DNA of 26,620 bases, taken from NCBI GenBank assembly GCA_964516635.1, contig CAZEZY010000014.1, positions 1-26,620 on the forward strand, written 5' to 3'. The translations under genes were made by a program, and so were the position numbers. A model generated the notes under the pieces. It saw only the letters and a program-made list of their open reading frames with translations. It had not been told where the DNA came from and ran no database searches. This stretch comes from CAZEZY01 sp964516635. Its GTDB lineage: Bacteria > Pseudomonadota > Gammaproteobacteria > Burkholderiales > Burkholderiaceae_C. Below are positions 15,043 through 22,789 of the stretch, piece after piece (position 1 is the stretch's first letter; each line of letters begins with the position of its first letter).

Positions 15043-15672
15043 CAGTTCCCAGGTGGCCGACATCCGGCCCGCAAACGTGATGTCCAGCGTGGCCCCGTCG
15101 CTGGCCTCGGTCAGGCGCACGCCGGGCTGGGGCGCCGGCTGCGTCTGCTCCACCGCCAGCAAGCCAGGTGGCCACTTCAGGCTCAGCTTGGCGTCCATGG
15201 GCAGGTAGCCGTCGAGGTAACGGCGCATCAGCGGGCCGGCATGGAGCTTCCAGCGACCCTCGCCAGTCGACTCAAGCGCCTGCGAACGCAAGCCAATGCA
15301 CACATGGCCACCGCGCTTCACATCGGCCAGTTCAACGCGATGCCCTTCCACCCAGGCCCGGCCCACACCGGTGGTTTCCAGAATCTCGATGTGCTGGACG
15401 CGTTCGCGGTTGAAGGCCACCACCACGCGCCGGTTCGGATCGAGCTGCAGGTGGCAGGTCTTGAGGGTGACCACACCGGTCTGCAGGCTGACCGGGTCGA
15501 TGACCGCGCTGGCCTCGTAGCGGTAGGCCTCGGGGTCAGGCCGCTCGGCGAGGAAGCGGAGCTGGCCTTCCAGCGCGATGTCGTCCATGTCGAGCCGTGA
15601 GGCCGAAGCGGGCAGCGCAAAAACGCTGGCCCCTACCGCCAATCCCAGCCAGATTGAGGTTGTCCACTGCAT
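15025..15672 (-). CDS. Hypothetical exported protein downstream of nadA
   Basis: This 215-residue protein is not recognised. The start MQWTTSIWLGLAVGASVFALPASA gives a good signal peptide, with likely cleavage after ASA near residue 25, so the mature protein is probably periplasmic. The mature part is predicted to be mostly beta-strand, with two cysteines (in KTCHLQL and GHVCIGL) that could form a disulfide. It has no membrane span after the signal, no lipobox and no recognised catalytic motif. An upstream in-frame codon at 15714 is rejected because it would spoil the signal peptide. It lies 58 bases after nadA on the same strand and overlaps the nadB end by 11 bases. Codon use looks native. 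A link with NAD synthesis is not implied by the sequence. Confidence 0.75.
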   Translation of the reverse strand: MQWTTSIWLGLAVGASVFALPASASRLDMDDIALEGQLRFLAERPDPEAYRYEASAVIDPVSLQTGVVTLKTCHLQLDPNRRVVVAFNRERVQHIEILETTGVGRAWVEGHRVELADVKRGGHVCIGLRSQALESTGEGRWKLHAGPLMRRYLDGYLPMDAKLSLKWPPGLLAVEQTQPAPQPGVRLTEASDGATLDITFAGRMSATWELKTLRR

Positions 15673-15690
15673 CGAACACTCCAGCCATCC

Positions 15691-15721
15691 GGGGCAACAC
15701 CGCCCCTGTGGCACATTGTGC
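15691..15721. other. Two small dyads between nadA and the hypothetical gene
   Basis: GGGGC-N6-GCCCC (15691-15706) and an 11-base palindrome GCACA-T-TGTGC (15711-15721) fill most of the 58-base gap. Neither is followed by a T-run on the minus strand. They could attenuate or process the nadCA transcript, or hold a small operator; nothing more can be said. Confidence 0.25.
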
Positions 15722-15730
15722 GCCGAAAAC

Positions 15731-16828
15731 TCAGGCTGCGCCGATGTGCGGCACCAAGGCCCCGGCGTCGTGTCCGGCCTTCTTCGCCGAGGTGAAGGCC
15801 AGCATGCGGTCGATCGGCTGCCGCGCCCGGGGAATCAGCGCCGGATCCACATGAATTTCATTCAAACCGTGTTCCAGCACCATGGCCACACCGGCCAGGC
15901 CGTTCATGGCCATCCAGGGGCAATGCGCACAGCTCTTGCAGGTCGCGCTGTTGCCAGCCGTGGGCGCTTCGATGAACACCTTGCCGGGATTCAGGGTGCG
16001 CAGCTTGTGCATCATGCCGTTGTCGGTGGCCACGATGAATTCGCGCGCGTCCATTTCCTGCGCTGCCTTCAGGATCCCGCTGGTGGAGCCCACCGCGTCG
16101 GCCAGGGCCACCACGTCGGCAGGGCTCTCGGGGTGCACGAGCACCTTCGCGCCCGGGTGCCGTTTCATCAGATCCTGCAACTCGAACGCCTTGAATTCGT
16201 CGTGCACGATGCACGAGCCTTTCCACATCAGCATGTCGGCGCCGGTTTCGCGCTGGATGTAGCTGCCCAGGTGTTTGTCGGGCGCCCACAGGATCTTGTG
16301 GCCCTTGTCTTTCAAGGCCCGCACGATGTCCAGTGCGCAACTCGATGTCACGAGCCAGTCAGAGCGTGCCTTCACCGCTGCGCTGGTGTTCGCGTACACG
16401 ACCACCGTCCGGTCGGGGTGCTCGGCGCAGAAAGCGGCAAAGTCGCCTTCCGGGCAGCCCAGGTCCAGCGAACAGTTGGCGTCCAGATCAGGCATGAGGA
16501 TGGTCTTTTCAGGCGACAGGATCTTGGCGGTTTCGCCCATGAAACGCACGCCGCTCACCACCAGGGTCTGTGCGGGGTGGTCGCGGCCAAAGCGGGCCAT
16601 CTCCAGGCTGTCGCTCACGATGCCGCCGGTTTCCTCGGCCAGGTCCTGCAGGTCCGGGTGCACGTAGTAGTGCGACACCATCACGGCGTTGCGCGCCTTC
16701 AGCAGGCGGCGGATCTTGTCCATCAGGGCCAGGCGCTCGTCCGGGGAGGGCTCCTGAGGCACACGGGCCCAGGCATGGCGGGTGGCACATGCGGGCTGCT
16801 CATAATCGATCTCGATCACCTGTTCCAT
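15731..16828 (-). CDS. nadA: Quinolinate synthase A
   Basis: NadA condenses iminoaspartate from NadB with dihydroxyacetone phosphate to give quinolinate, using a [4Fe-4S] cluster. The 365-residue protein has the three cluster cysteines expected: Cys119 (in DANCSLD), Cys206 (in KGSCIVHD) and Cys303 (in CKSCAHC). These correspond to E. coli Cys113, Cys200 and Cys297, with an even six-residue shift. The CxxCxxC motif is at 297-303. HYYVHPDLQDLAE near the N-terminus is the substrate-binding segment. It belongs to the larger proteobacterial NadA class. It follows nadC by 27 bases on the same strand. Since the cluster is oxygen-sensitive, the Fe-S carrier ApbC encoded elsewhere in this window is a possible supplier, which is inference. 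Confidence 0.97.
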   Translation of the reverse strand: MEQVIEIDYEQPACATRHAWARVPQEPSPDERLALMDKIRRLLKARNAVMVSHYYVHPDLQDLAEETGGIVSDSLEMARFGRDHPAQTLVVSGVRFMGETAKILSPEKTILMPDLDANCSLDLGCPEGDFAAFCAEHPDRTVVVYANTSAAVKARSDWLVTSSCALDIVRALKDKGHKILWAPDKHLGSYIQRETGADMLMWKGSCIVHDEFKAFELQDLMKRHPGAKVLVHPESPADVVALADAVGSTSGILKAAQEMDAREFIVATDNGMMHKLRTLNPGKVFIEAPTAGNSATCKSCAHCPWMAMNGLAGVAMVLEHGLNEIHVDPALIPRARQPIDRMLAFTSAKKAGHDAGALVPHIGAA

Positions 16829-16855
16829 GTCTGTTCCTATGGATGTCCAACCTGC

Positions 16856-17731
16856 TCAGAAGGCCTCGAAACGCATTGAAAAATCCACGGCCTTCACGTC
16901 TTTGGTCAGCGCTCCGATGGAGATGCGGTCCACACCGGTTTCTGCAAGGGCTCGCACCGTGCTTTCATTCACCCCACCCGAGATTTCCAGTACCGCGCCT
17001 CCCTGCGGATGGCCGGCATTCAGGCGCACCGCCTCGCGCAAGGTGGGCAGGTCCATGTTGTCGAGCAGCACCATGCGGGCGCCAGCGTCCAGCGCCTCCT
17101 GCAGTTGCGCCAGGGTTTCCACCTCGATCTGCACGAACTGGGCCTGCGGCGCGGTCTGCTGCACGCGCTGCAGCACGGCCGTCACCCCCCCGGCGGCTGC
17201 GATGTGGTTCTCCTTGATCAGCACCGCGTCGTAAAGGCCCAGGCGGTGATTGGCACCACCGCCTGTCAGCACCGCATACTTCTGTGCCAGTCGCAGACCA
17301 GGCAGGGTCTTGCGCGTGTCCACGATGCGTGCCCGTGTGCCGGCCACCCGATCCACATATTGCGCCGTCTTGGTGGCAACGGCACTCAGGGTCTGCAAAA
17401 AGTTCAACGCCGTGCGCTCGGCCGTCAGCAGGGGCTGGGCACGCCCTTCGATGACCAGCACCACCTGATCAGGCTCACAGCGCTGGCCTTCGCTCACATG
17501 CCACACGATGCGAGCCTGCGGGTCCAGGGCCAGCACCGTGGCCTCCACCCAGGGCTGACCGCAAATCACCGCGGCTTCGCGGGCCAGCACACGGGCGCGG
17601 GCACGCTGAAGCGGGTTGACCAGAGCGGCCGTCAGGTCGCCAGTGCCCACGTCTTCCTGCAAGGCCCGGGTCACATCGGCCCTGGCCAGTGCCGCCAGCT
17701 GCGTTGGAGAAAATACGTCCATGTCGTTCAT
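16856..17731 (-). CDS. nadC: Nicotinate-nucleotide pyrophosphorylase (quinolinate phosphoribosyltransferase)
   Basis: NadC converts quinolinate and PRPP to nicotinate mononucleotide with loss of CO2, completing the de novo route started by NadB and NadA. The 291-residue protein has ERTALNFLQ (105-113), the substrate-binding DTRKTLPGLR (138-147), GGGANHRLGLYD (157-168) and KENH (173-176). The C-terminal ISGGVN and DRISIGALT loops close the barrel. Two ATG codons are possible, at 17731 and 17722; both give a normal length and neither has a strong ribosome site. It is the first gene of the nadC-nadA-hypothetical unit and is divergent from panB. Confidence 0.96.
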   Translation of the reverse strand: MNDMDVFSPTQLAALARADVTRALQEDVGTGDLTAALVNPLQRARARVLAREAAVICGQPWVEATVLALDPQARIVWHVSEGQRCEPDQVVLVIEGRAQPLLTAERTALNFLQTLSAVATKTAQYVDRVAGTRARIVDTRKTLPGLRLAQKYAVLTGGGANHRLGLYDAVLIKENHIAAAGGVTAVLQRVQQTAPQAQFVQIEVETLAQLQEALDAGARMVLLDNMDLPTLREAVRLNAGHPQGGAVLEISGGVNESTVRALAETGVDRISIGALTKDVKAVDFSMRFEAF

Positions 17732-17900
17732 TCGTTTCGGGTTGTCATGGCCAGATCACGGCTCTTCAGCCCGCAAGCATAACGGCTGCCTGCCCATGCC
17801 CCCGGGCAAGACCCGCCATGGGATCGACTAGACTCCACCCTGACGAGCCGGCTTTTGCGCTGCAACGGCCGGTGTCCCTCGGACAGACACCCAACGACCC
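17732..17900. promoter_or_regulatory. nadC-panB divergent intergenic region
   Basis: This 169-base gap must hold promoters for both units. TAGACT at 17829-17834 is a possible -10 for panB, matching the TAGACT seen upstream of apbC. A tiny overlapping frame ending just at the nadC start (MTTRNE) is seen but is probably chance. I find no recognisable NAD-repressor site or riboswitch. Confidence 0.3.
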
Positions 17901-18776
17901 ATGAGCGAGACCACTCAAAGTACGCCCTACGGCACCCTGCCCGCCGCATCGCCTCTGCCCCCCCGCAAACCGGTGAGTCTGCCGCGTCTTCAGGAGATGC
18001 GGGAACGGGGTGAGAAAATCGCCATGCTCACGTCCTACGATGCGACTTTTGCCGCCGTGGCCGACAGCGCGGGCGTCGAATGCCTGCTGATCGGCGACTC
18101 CCTGGGCATGGTCTGCCAGGGCCTCAGCAGCACGGTCGGTGTCACCCTCGACACCATGTGCTACCACGTGCAAAGCGTCACCCGAGGCCTTCGCCGGGTT
18201 CAGGGTACCGCCTGGGTGATCGGTGACCTGCCCTTCGGGAGCTATCACGAGTCGAAAGAACAGGCCATCCGCAGCGCCTCTGCCCTGCTGCACGCCGGTG
18301 CCCACATGGTCAAGCTCGAAGGCGGTGGCTGGACCACCGAAACCGTCCGCTTCCTGGTGGAGCGAGGCATTCCGGTCTGTGCCCACCTCGGCCTCACACC
18401 GCAGACCGTCCATGCGCTGGGTGGCTACCGCGTGCAGGGTCGCAACGAGGGCGATGCCCTGCGCCTCAAGCGTGAAGCGCTGGACCTGCAGGAAGCCGGC
18501 GCCGCCATGCTGGTGCTGGAAATGGTGCCGGCGGCGCTGGCAACCGAAGTGACCCAGCAACTGCCACGTTGCCACACCATCGGCATCGGCTCGGGCAACG
18601 GCACCGCCGGCCAGGTGCTGGTCATGCACGACATGCTGGGCGTCAACCTCGGCAAGAACCCCAAATTCGTGCGCAACTTCATGGACGGGCAGAGCAGTGT
18701 GCGGCACGCCATGGCCGCCTACGTGCAGGCCGTGAAAAACGGTTCCTTCCCCGACAACGCCGTCCACGCCTGGTAA
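17901..18776 (+). CDS. panB: 3-methyl-2-oxobutanoate hydroxymethyltransferase
   Basis: PanB transfers a hydroxymethyl group from methylene-tetrahydrofolate to 2-oxoisovalerate, giving ketopantoate, the first committed step of pantothenate and coenzyme A synthesis. The 291-residue protein has the magnesium and substrate motifs IGDSLGMV (Asp66) and GDLPFGSY (Asp109), KLEGG, and AHLGLTPQTVHALGGYRVQG, which form the TIM-barrel active site. It has about 25 extra Pro/Ser/Thr-rich residues at the N-terminus compared with compact homologues; internal starts are not favoured because GGACAG lies upstream of this ATG. panC follows after four bases, so the two form an operon. The box pathway above has a high CoA demand, but no shared regulation is visible. 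Confidence 0.96.
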   Translation: MSETTQSTPYGTLPAASPLPPRKPVSLPRLQEMRERGEKIAMLTSYDATFAAVADSAGVECLLIGDSLGMVCQGLSSTVGVTLDTMCYHVQSVTRGLRRVQGTAWVIGDLPFGSYHESKEQAIRSASALLHAGAHMVKLEGGGWTTETVRFLVERGIPVCAHLGLTPQTVHALGGYRVQGRNEGDALRLKREALDLQEAGAAMLVLEMVPAALATEVTQQLPRCHTIGIGSGNGTAGQVLVMHDMLGVNLGKNPKFVRNFMDGQSSVRHAMAAYVQAVKNGSFPDNAVHAW

Positions 18777-18780
18777 ACCC

Positions 18781-19632
18781 ATGCAAGTGATCCACACCAT
18801 CGCGGCGCTGCGTGAGCACCTCGCCAACTTCCGCTCACCCGCCTTCGTGCCCACCATGGGCAATCTCCACAGCGGCCATCTGGCCCTGGTGCGCCAGGCC
18901 AAGCCGCTCGGCGATGTCACGGTCGCCAGCATCTTCGTCAACCGCCTGCAGTTCCTCCCCCACGAAGATTTCGACACCTACCCGCGCACCCTGGAACTGG
19001 ACTGCGCCAAACTGCAGGCCGAGGGATGCGATGTCGTTTTCGCGCCCTCTGAACAGGAGCTCTACCCGGAGCCCCAAGGCTTCAAGGTACATCCGCCTGC
19101 CGCACTCGCCGACATGCTGGAAGGCCATTTCCGGCCAGGTTTCTTCACGGGCGTGAGCACCGTGGTCATGAAACTGTTCCACATCGTTTTTGGCCAGTCA
19201 CGCGGGCAGGGCCATGCCGTTTTCGGCAAGAAGGACTACCAGCAGCTCATGGTCATCCGGCAGATGGTCCGACAGTTTGCCCTGCCCGTCACCATCCATG
19301 GCGGCGCCATCGAGCGGGCCCCGGACGGTCTGGCCCTGAGTTCGCGCAACAGCTACCTCAATCCCACCGAACGGGCCGAGGCGGTCCAGCTGTCGCTGGC
19401 ACTCAAAACCCTCGCTGCGGGCGTGCTGGGCGGGGAACACAACCTCGCTGCACTCGAAACCCATGCGACCCACGCGCTGGCCGAACGGGGCTGGCTGGTC
19501 GACTATGTCACGGTCCGACGCCGCGAAGACCTTCAAACACCGCAAGGCACCGACTTCCAGCCAGGCGCGCTGGTGGCCCTCGGTGCAGCCAAACTGGGCC
19601 GCACCCGCCTGATCGACAACTGGGAGTTCTGA
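18781..19632 (+). CDS. panC: Pantoate-beta-alanine ligase (pantothenate synthetase)
   Basis: PanC joins pantoate and beta-alanine with ATP to form pantothenate. The 283-residue protein has PTMGNLHSGHLALV (24-37; the HxGH signature of the nucleotidyltransferase fold), ASIFVNRLQF, GKKDYQQL (ATP and pantoate binding) and LALSSRNSYL (KMSKS-like). A few usually conserved positions are replaced: Asn28 and Ser31 in PTMGxLHxGH, and Arg in place of Pro in VNPLQF. These look like lineage variants, since all catalytic residues remain. It follows panB by four bases. It is convergent with gpsA, and a small perfect hairpin lies between the two stop codons. Confidence 0.96.
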   Translation: MQVIHTIAALREHLANFRSPAFVPTMGNLHSGHLALVRQAKPLGDVTVASIFVNRLQFLPHEDFDTYPRTLELDCAKLQAEGCDVVFAPSEQELYPEPQGFKVHPPAALADMLEGHFRPGFFTGVSTVVMKLFHIVFGQSRGQGHAVFGKKDYQQLMVIRQMVRQFALPVTIHGGAIERAPDGLALSSRNSYLNPTERAEAVQLSLALKTLAAGVLGGEHNLAALETHATHALAERGWLVDYVTVRRREDLQTPQGTDFQPGALVALGAAKLGRTRLIDNWEF

Positions 19633-19634
19633 AG

Positions 19635-19648
19635 GCCGCTCAGGCGGC
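19635..19648. terminator. Hairpin between convergent panC and gpsA
   Basis: GCCGC-TCAG-GCGGC fills nearly the entire 16-base space between the panC TGA and the complement of the gpsA stop. It is symmetrical and could act in both directions, but neither side has a T-run, so any terminator activity would be weak or factor-dependent. Confidence 0.35.
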
Positions 19649-20671
19649 TCAGTGCTGCTCGGCCACCGGATCGCGGCCCATGAGGCGAGCCAGCGCCTCC
19701 ATGGGCTTCAGACGGCCATCCAGCAAGGCCACCACGGCATCGGTGATCGGCATGTCCACCCCCAGCAACCGCGCCCGTCTCGCCACCGTGCGGGCGCTGT
19801 AGACGCCCTCGGCCACATGGCCCAGCGAATCCACGGCCTGCTGCAAGGTCTGCCCTTTGGCCAGCAACAGGCCGACCTGGCGATTGCGGCTCAGGTCACC
19901 CGTGGCGGTCAGGACGAGATCGCCCAGGCCGCTGAGACCCATGAAGGTTTCCGGGCGAGCACCCAGCGCCACACCCAGACGCACCATCTCGGCCAGCCCG
20001 CGGGTGATCAGGGCTGCACGGGCGTTCAAACCCAGATTCAGGCCGTCACACAGACCCGTGGCAATGGCCATCACGTTCTTGACCGCACCGCCGACCTCCA
20101 CGCCGGGCACGTCGTCGTTCGCATACACCCTCAGAGACGGGCTGTGAAAAGCCGCGACCAGGCACTGGCGGACATCGGCATGCGCACTGGCAGCCACCAG
20201 CGCCGTGGGGGAGCCGGCTGCCACTTCACGGGCGAAGCTGGGACCGCTGAGCACCCCGACCCGCAGGGCCGGCGCCACCTGGGCCGCAATCTCGTGGCCC
20301 AGCCAGCCCGGCGCATCCTCCTCACCCAGGGGGCGCTCAAAGCCCTTGCACAGCCAGGCCACGGGGACCGACAGTTCACGCAAATGCGTCAGCATGCCGC
20401 GCAAGGCGGCCATGGGCGTGCCGATGATGACCAGGTCGTCGCTGGTCACCGCATTGCTCAGCCGATCGGGCGAGCAGGAAAAAGCCTGCAGACCCGGCGG
20501 AAACACCGCTTCCGCCAGGTAACGGACATTCTGGCGTGTGGCCTGCATGGCATCGGCCTGCGCCGGATCGCGGGCCCACAGCCGCACCTGATGTGGGGCC
20601 CCCTTGTCGCTCGCTGCCGCGATGGCCAGCGCCGTGCCCCAGGCGCCGGCGCCAAGAACCGAGAGCTTCAT
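19649..20671 (-). CDS. gpsA: Glycerol-3-phosphate dehydrogenase [NAD(P)+]
   Basis: GpsA reduces dihydroxyacetone phosphate to sn-glycerol 3-phosphate, the backbone of phospholipids. The 340-residue cytoplasmic protein has the Rossmann GAGAWGTALA (GxGxxG at 7-12), LSGPSFAREVA, the catalytic Lys198 in GGAVKNVMAIATG, and the MGLSGLGDLVLT segment. Length is normal. It lies 24 bases after secB on the same strand, last in the rhodanese-grxC-secB-gpsA series, an order also found in Escherichia coli (yibN-grxC-secB-gpsA). It shares the substrate dihydroxyacetone phosphate with NadA, but that is only a metabolic crossing, not evidence of linkage. Confidence 0.97.
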   Translation of the reverse strand: MKLSVLGAGAWGTALAIAAASDKGAPHQVRLWARDPAQADAMQATRQNVRYLAEAVFPPGLQAFSCSPDRLSNAVTSDDLVIIGTPMAALRGMLTHLRELSVPVAWLCKGFERPLGEEDAPGWLGHEIAAQVAPALRVGVLSGPSFAREVAAGSPTALVAASAHADVRQCLVAAFHSPSLRVYANDDVPGVEVGGAVKNVMAIATGLCDGLNLGLNARAALITRGLAEMVRLGVALGARPETFMGLSGLGDLVLTATGDLSRNRQVGLLLAKGQTLQQAVDSLGHVAEGVYSARTVARRARLLGVDMPITDAVVALLDGRLKPMEALARLMGRDPVAEQH

Positions 20672-20695
20672 CGTGCCCGCGCAGCCAGCCGCTGC

Positions 20696-21154
20696 TTACT
20701 GGGTGAAGATGGGTGAAGCGCCGTCCTGCTGCACCTGCTGCTGCTCGTACATGGCCTGGAAGTTGATTTCTGCCAGGTGGACCGGGGGAAAGCCGCCGCG
20801 CTGAATCAGGTCGGCGACGTTGCCACGCAGGTACGGATAGACGATCTGCGGGCAGGCAATGCCCAGGATCGGGCCCATCTGCTCCTGAGGCAGGTTGCGC
20901 AATTCGAAAATGCCCGCCTGCTTGGCCTCGACCAGAAACACGGTCTTGTCCTTGATCTTGGTCTGCACCGTGCAGGTCACGCTGACTTCGAAAATGCCTT
21001 CGGCCACGGGCTCGGCGCCCACGCCCAGCTGGATGTCGACGCTGGGTTGCTCCTGTTCGAGCAGGATGCCCGGGGAGTTGGGCTGTTCCAGAGAAGTTTC
21101 CTTCAGGTAAACACGTTGAATCTGGAACACGGGGGTCAGCTGCTCGTCGGCCAT
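20696..21154 (-). CDS. secB: Protein-export chaperone SecB
   Basis: SecB is a tetrameric chaperone that keeps exported precursor proteins unfolded and delivers them to SecA. The 152-residue protein has the family hallmarks PVFQIQRVYLKETSLEQPN at the N-terminus, EAKQAGIFEL in the core, and the near-invariant CPQIVYPYLRGNVADLIQRGGFPPVHLAEINF (given here by its key residues CP, YPY, GGFPP). The acidic, Gln-rich tail is typical and contacts SecA. It sits between grxC (33 bases upstream) and gpsA (24 bases downstream) on the same strand, as in E. coli. Confidence 0.98.
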   Translation of the reverse strand: MADEQLTPVFQIQRVYLKETSLEQPNSPGILLEQEQPSVDIQLGVGAEPVAEGIFEVSVTCTVQTKIKDKTVFLVEAKQAGIFELRNLPQEQMGPILGIACPQIVYPYLRGNVADLIQRGGFPPVHLAEINFQAMYEQQQVQQDGASPIFTQ

Positions 21155-21187
21155 GATGAATAGGGTCTGGTGAAAAAGAAAGCCCGA

Positions 21188-21442
21188 TTATGTCAGCATG
21201 GGCACCAGCTCACCCCGGGCATCGAGCGCATGCAGATCATCGCAGCCGCCCACGTGCTGGCCATTGATGAAGATCTGCGGCACGCTGGTACGGCCCACAC
21301 GAGCGGCCATGGCCGCACGCACATCGGGCTTGCCATCCACCACCACCTCTTCCCATTCGGAGACCCCACGCTCGCGCAACAGTGCCTTGGCGCGCTGGCA
21401 GTAGGGGCAGTAATCGCTGCTGTAGATCGTGACCTGTGCCAT
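21188..21442 (-). CDS. grxC: Glutaredoxin 3
   Basis: Grx3 is a small dithiol oxidoreductase that reduces disulfides and mixed glutathione disulfides. The 84-residue protein has the CPYC active site at residues 12-15, the cis-proline motif TSVPQIFI, and GGCDDLHALDA, which contacts glutathione. Length and fold are standard for class I glutaredoxin. It lies between the rhodanese gene (23 bases upstream) and secB on the same strand, forming a conserved redox and export operon. Confidence 0.97.
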   Translation of the reverse strand: MAQVTIYSSDYCPYCQRAKALLRERGVSEWEEVVVDGKPDVRAAMAARVGRTSVPQIFINGQHVGGCDDLHALDARGELVPMLT

Positions 21443-21465
21443 TTCAGACTCCTTGAAGACTCAGC

Positions 21466-21876
21466 TTAACCCTTTTGAACCGGCAGATTGGCCGCCCGCC
21501 ACGCGCCCATGCCACCAGCCAGGCAATAGGCCTTCTCGTAGCCCAGTTTCTGGGCCATGGTCACGGCACGCTTGGAACGGATGCCCGAGGCACACACCAT
21601 CAGCACCGGCAGCGACTTGTTCTTGACCACCTGCGTCAGGCGGTTGTCGAGTTCGCCCAACGGCACGTTCTTCGCATTCGTGACGTGTCCCGCCGCAAAT
21701 TCGTCGGGCGAACACACATCGACCACCACCGCCTTCTCGCGGTTGATCAGCTGCACCGCCTCGGTGGGTGTCACGCTGTGGGCGCCTCCCCCTTTGGTCA
21801 AGGCAGGCCACATCAGCATGGCGCCCGAAGCCACAGCAATCAGGATCAGCACCCAGTTCTGAACAATGAAATCCAC
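21466..21876 (-). CDS. Membrane-anchored rhodanese-like sulfurtransferase (YibN-like)
   Basis: This 136-residue protein has one N-terminal transmembrane helix (about residues 6-24) followed by a single rhodanese domain. The active-site cysteine is Cys95 in VCASGIRSKRA; the domain also has VVDVCSPDEFAAGHVTNAKNVPL and CLAGGMGAW, standard rhodanese landmarks. It resembles E. coli YibN, which precedes grxC-secB-gpsA in the same order. The domain probably faces the cytoplasm, because the residues after the helix include a Lys and the fold needs no disulfides; that orientation is inferred. Its exact sulfur acceptor is unknown. It is divergent from gpmA. Confidence 0.92.
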   Translation of the reverse strand: MDFIVQNWVLILIAVASGAMLMWPALTKGGGAHSVTPTEAVQLINREKAVVVDVCSPDEFAAGHVTNAKNVPLGELDNRLTQVVKNKSLPVLMVCASGIRSKRAVTMAQKLGYEKAYCLAGGMGAWRAANLPVQKG

Positions 21877-21901
21877 GGTTACCCCTTTTTGTACAACCCG
21901 C

Positions 21902-21912
21902 TATTCTAAAAT
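21902..21912 (+). promoter_or_regulatory. Possible -10 region of gpmA
   Basis: Overlapping TATTCT (21902-21907) and TAAAAT (21907-21912) lie 36-47 bases before the gpmA ATG in the 72-base divergent gap. The upstream T-rich stretch is only a poor -35. The TAAAAT box is like those before metG and the DUF3460 gene. Confidence 0.4.
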
Positions 21913-21948
21913 CACCGGTTTTGCCCTGCTTCCGATTCTGCCTTCATC

Positions 21949-22692
21949 ATGCACAAGCTTGTCCTCATTCGCCACGGCGAGTCCACCTGGAACCTGGAAA
22001 ACCGCTTCACCGGCTGGACCGATGTGGACCTCACGCCCACCGGCATTTCCCAGGCGATTGCGGCGGGCCGCCTGCTCAAGGCCGAAGGCTGGGACTTCGA
22101 CGTCTGCTACACCAGCGTGCTCAAACGCGCGATCCACACCCTGTGGTACGTGCTCGACGAAATGGACCGCACCTGGCTCCCGGTACTCAAAGACTACCGC
22201 CTGAACGAGCGCCACTATGGTGCCCTCCAGGGCCTCAACAAGGCCGACATGGCCAAACAGTTCGGCGACGAGCAGGTGCTCATCTGGCGCCGCAGCTACG
22301 ACACGCCACCCCCTGCCCTGGAACCCCAGGATCCGCGCGGCCAGCGCAACGACCGCCGCTACAGCCACTTGCCCGCCGAGCAGATTCCGCTCACCGAATG
22401 CCTGAAAGACACCGTGGCTCGCGTGGTGCCTTGCTGGAACGAAACCCTGGTGCCCACCATCCGTTCCGGCAAGCGGGTGCTGATTGCCGCACACGGCAAC
22501 TCGATCCGTGCGCTGATCAAGCACCTGGACGGCATTTCCGAAGCCGACATCGTTCACCTGAACATCCCCAACGGCATTCCGCTGGTGTACGAGTTCGACG
22601 AACACATGCAGCCCCTGCGCCGTTATTACCTCGGTGATGCAGCGGCCGCTGAAGCTGCCGCGGCTGCCGTCGCCAGTCAGGGCAAAGCCTGA
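21949..22692 (+). CDS. gpmA: 2,3-bisphosphoglycerate-dependent phosphoglycerate mutase
   Basis: GpmA interconverts 3- and 2-phosphoglycerate in glycolysis and gluconeogenesis through a phosphohistidine. The 247-residue protein has LIRHGESTWN with the phosphorylated His9, LNERHYGALQG with the acid/base Glu87, and the second active-site His182 in AAHGNSIRALIKHL. It ends in an unusually Ala-rich tail (GDAAAAEAAAAAVASQGKA) that is probably disordered. This is the cofactor-dependent type, unrelated to the cofactor-independent GpmI found at the equivalent place beside yibN in E. coli. ctpA follows after 97 bases on the same strand. Confidence 0.97.
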   Translation: MHKLVLIRHGESTWNLENRFTGWTDVDLTPTGISQAIAAGRLLKAEGWDFDVCYTSVLKRAIHTLWYVLDEMDRTWLPVLKDYRLNERHYGALQGLNKADMAKQFGDEQVLIWRRSYDTPPPALEPQDPRGQRNDRRYSHLPAEQIPLTECLKDTVARVVPCWNETLVPTIRSGKRVLIAAHGNSIRALIKHLDGISEADIVHLNIPNGIPLVYEFDEHMQPLRRYYLGDAAAAEAAAAAVASQGKA

Positions 22693-22789
22693 CGCCTCCC
22701 TCAGGGCTTGGTGGAACCACCGCCGCTCCCGCCCGTCCAAGGTGTATATTGCACAAGACTGTCCGGAAAGACCGGCTGAAGGGTGACCG

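Noticed and set aside
15578..16879. Plus-strand frame of 433 codons opposite nadA
   Set aside because: It is antisense to NadA, which has all three cluster cysteines; composition is typical of a shadow frame.
17728..17900. Riboswitch or NAD-responsive operator between nadC and panB
   Set aside because: I could not find a conserved riboswitch core or a clear repressor dyad in this gap.
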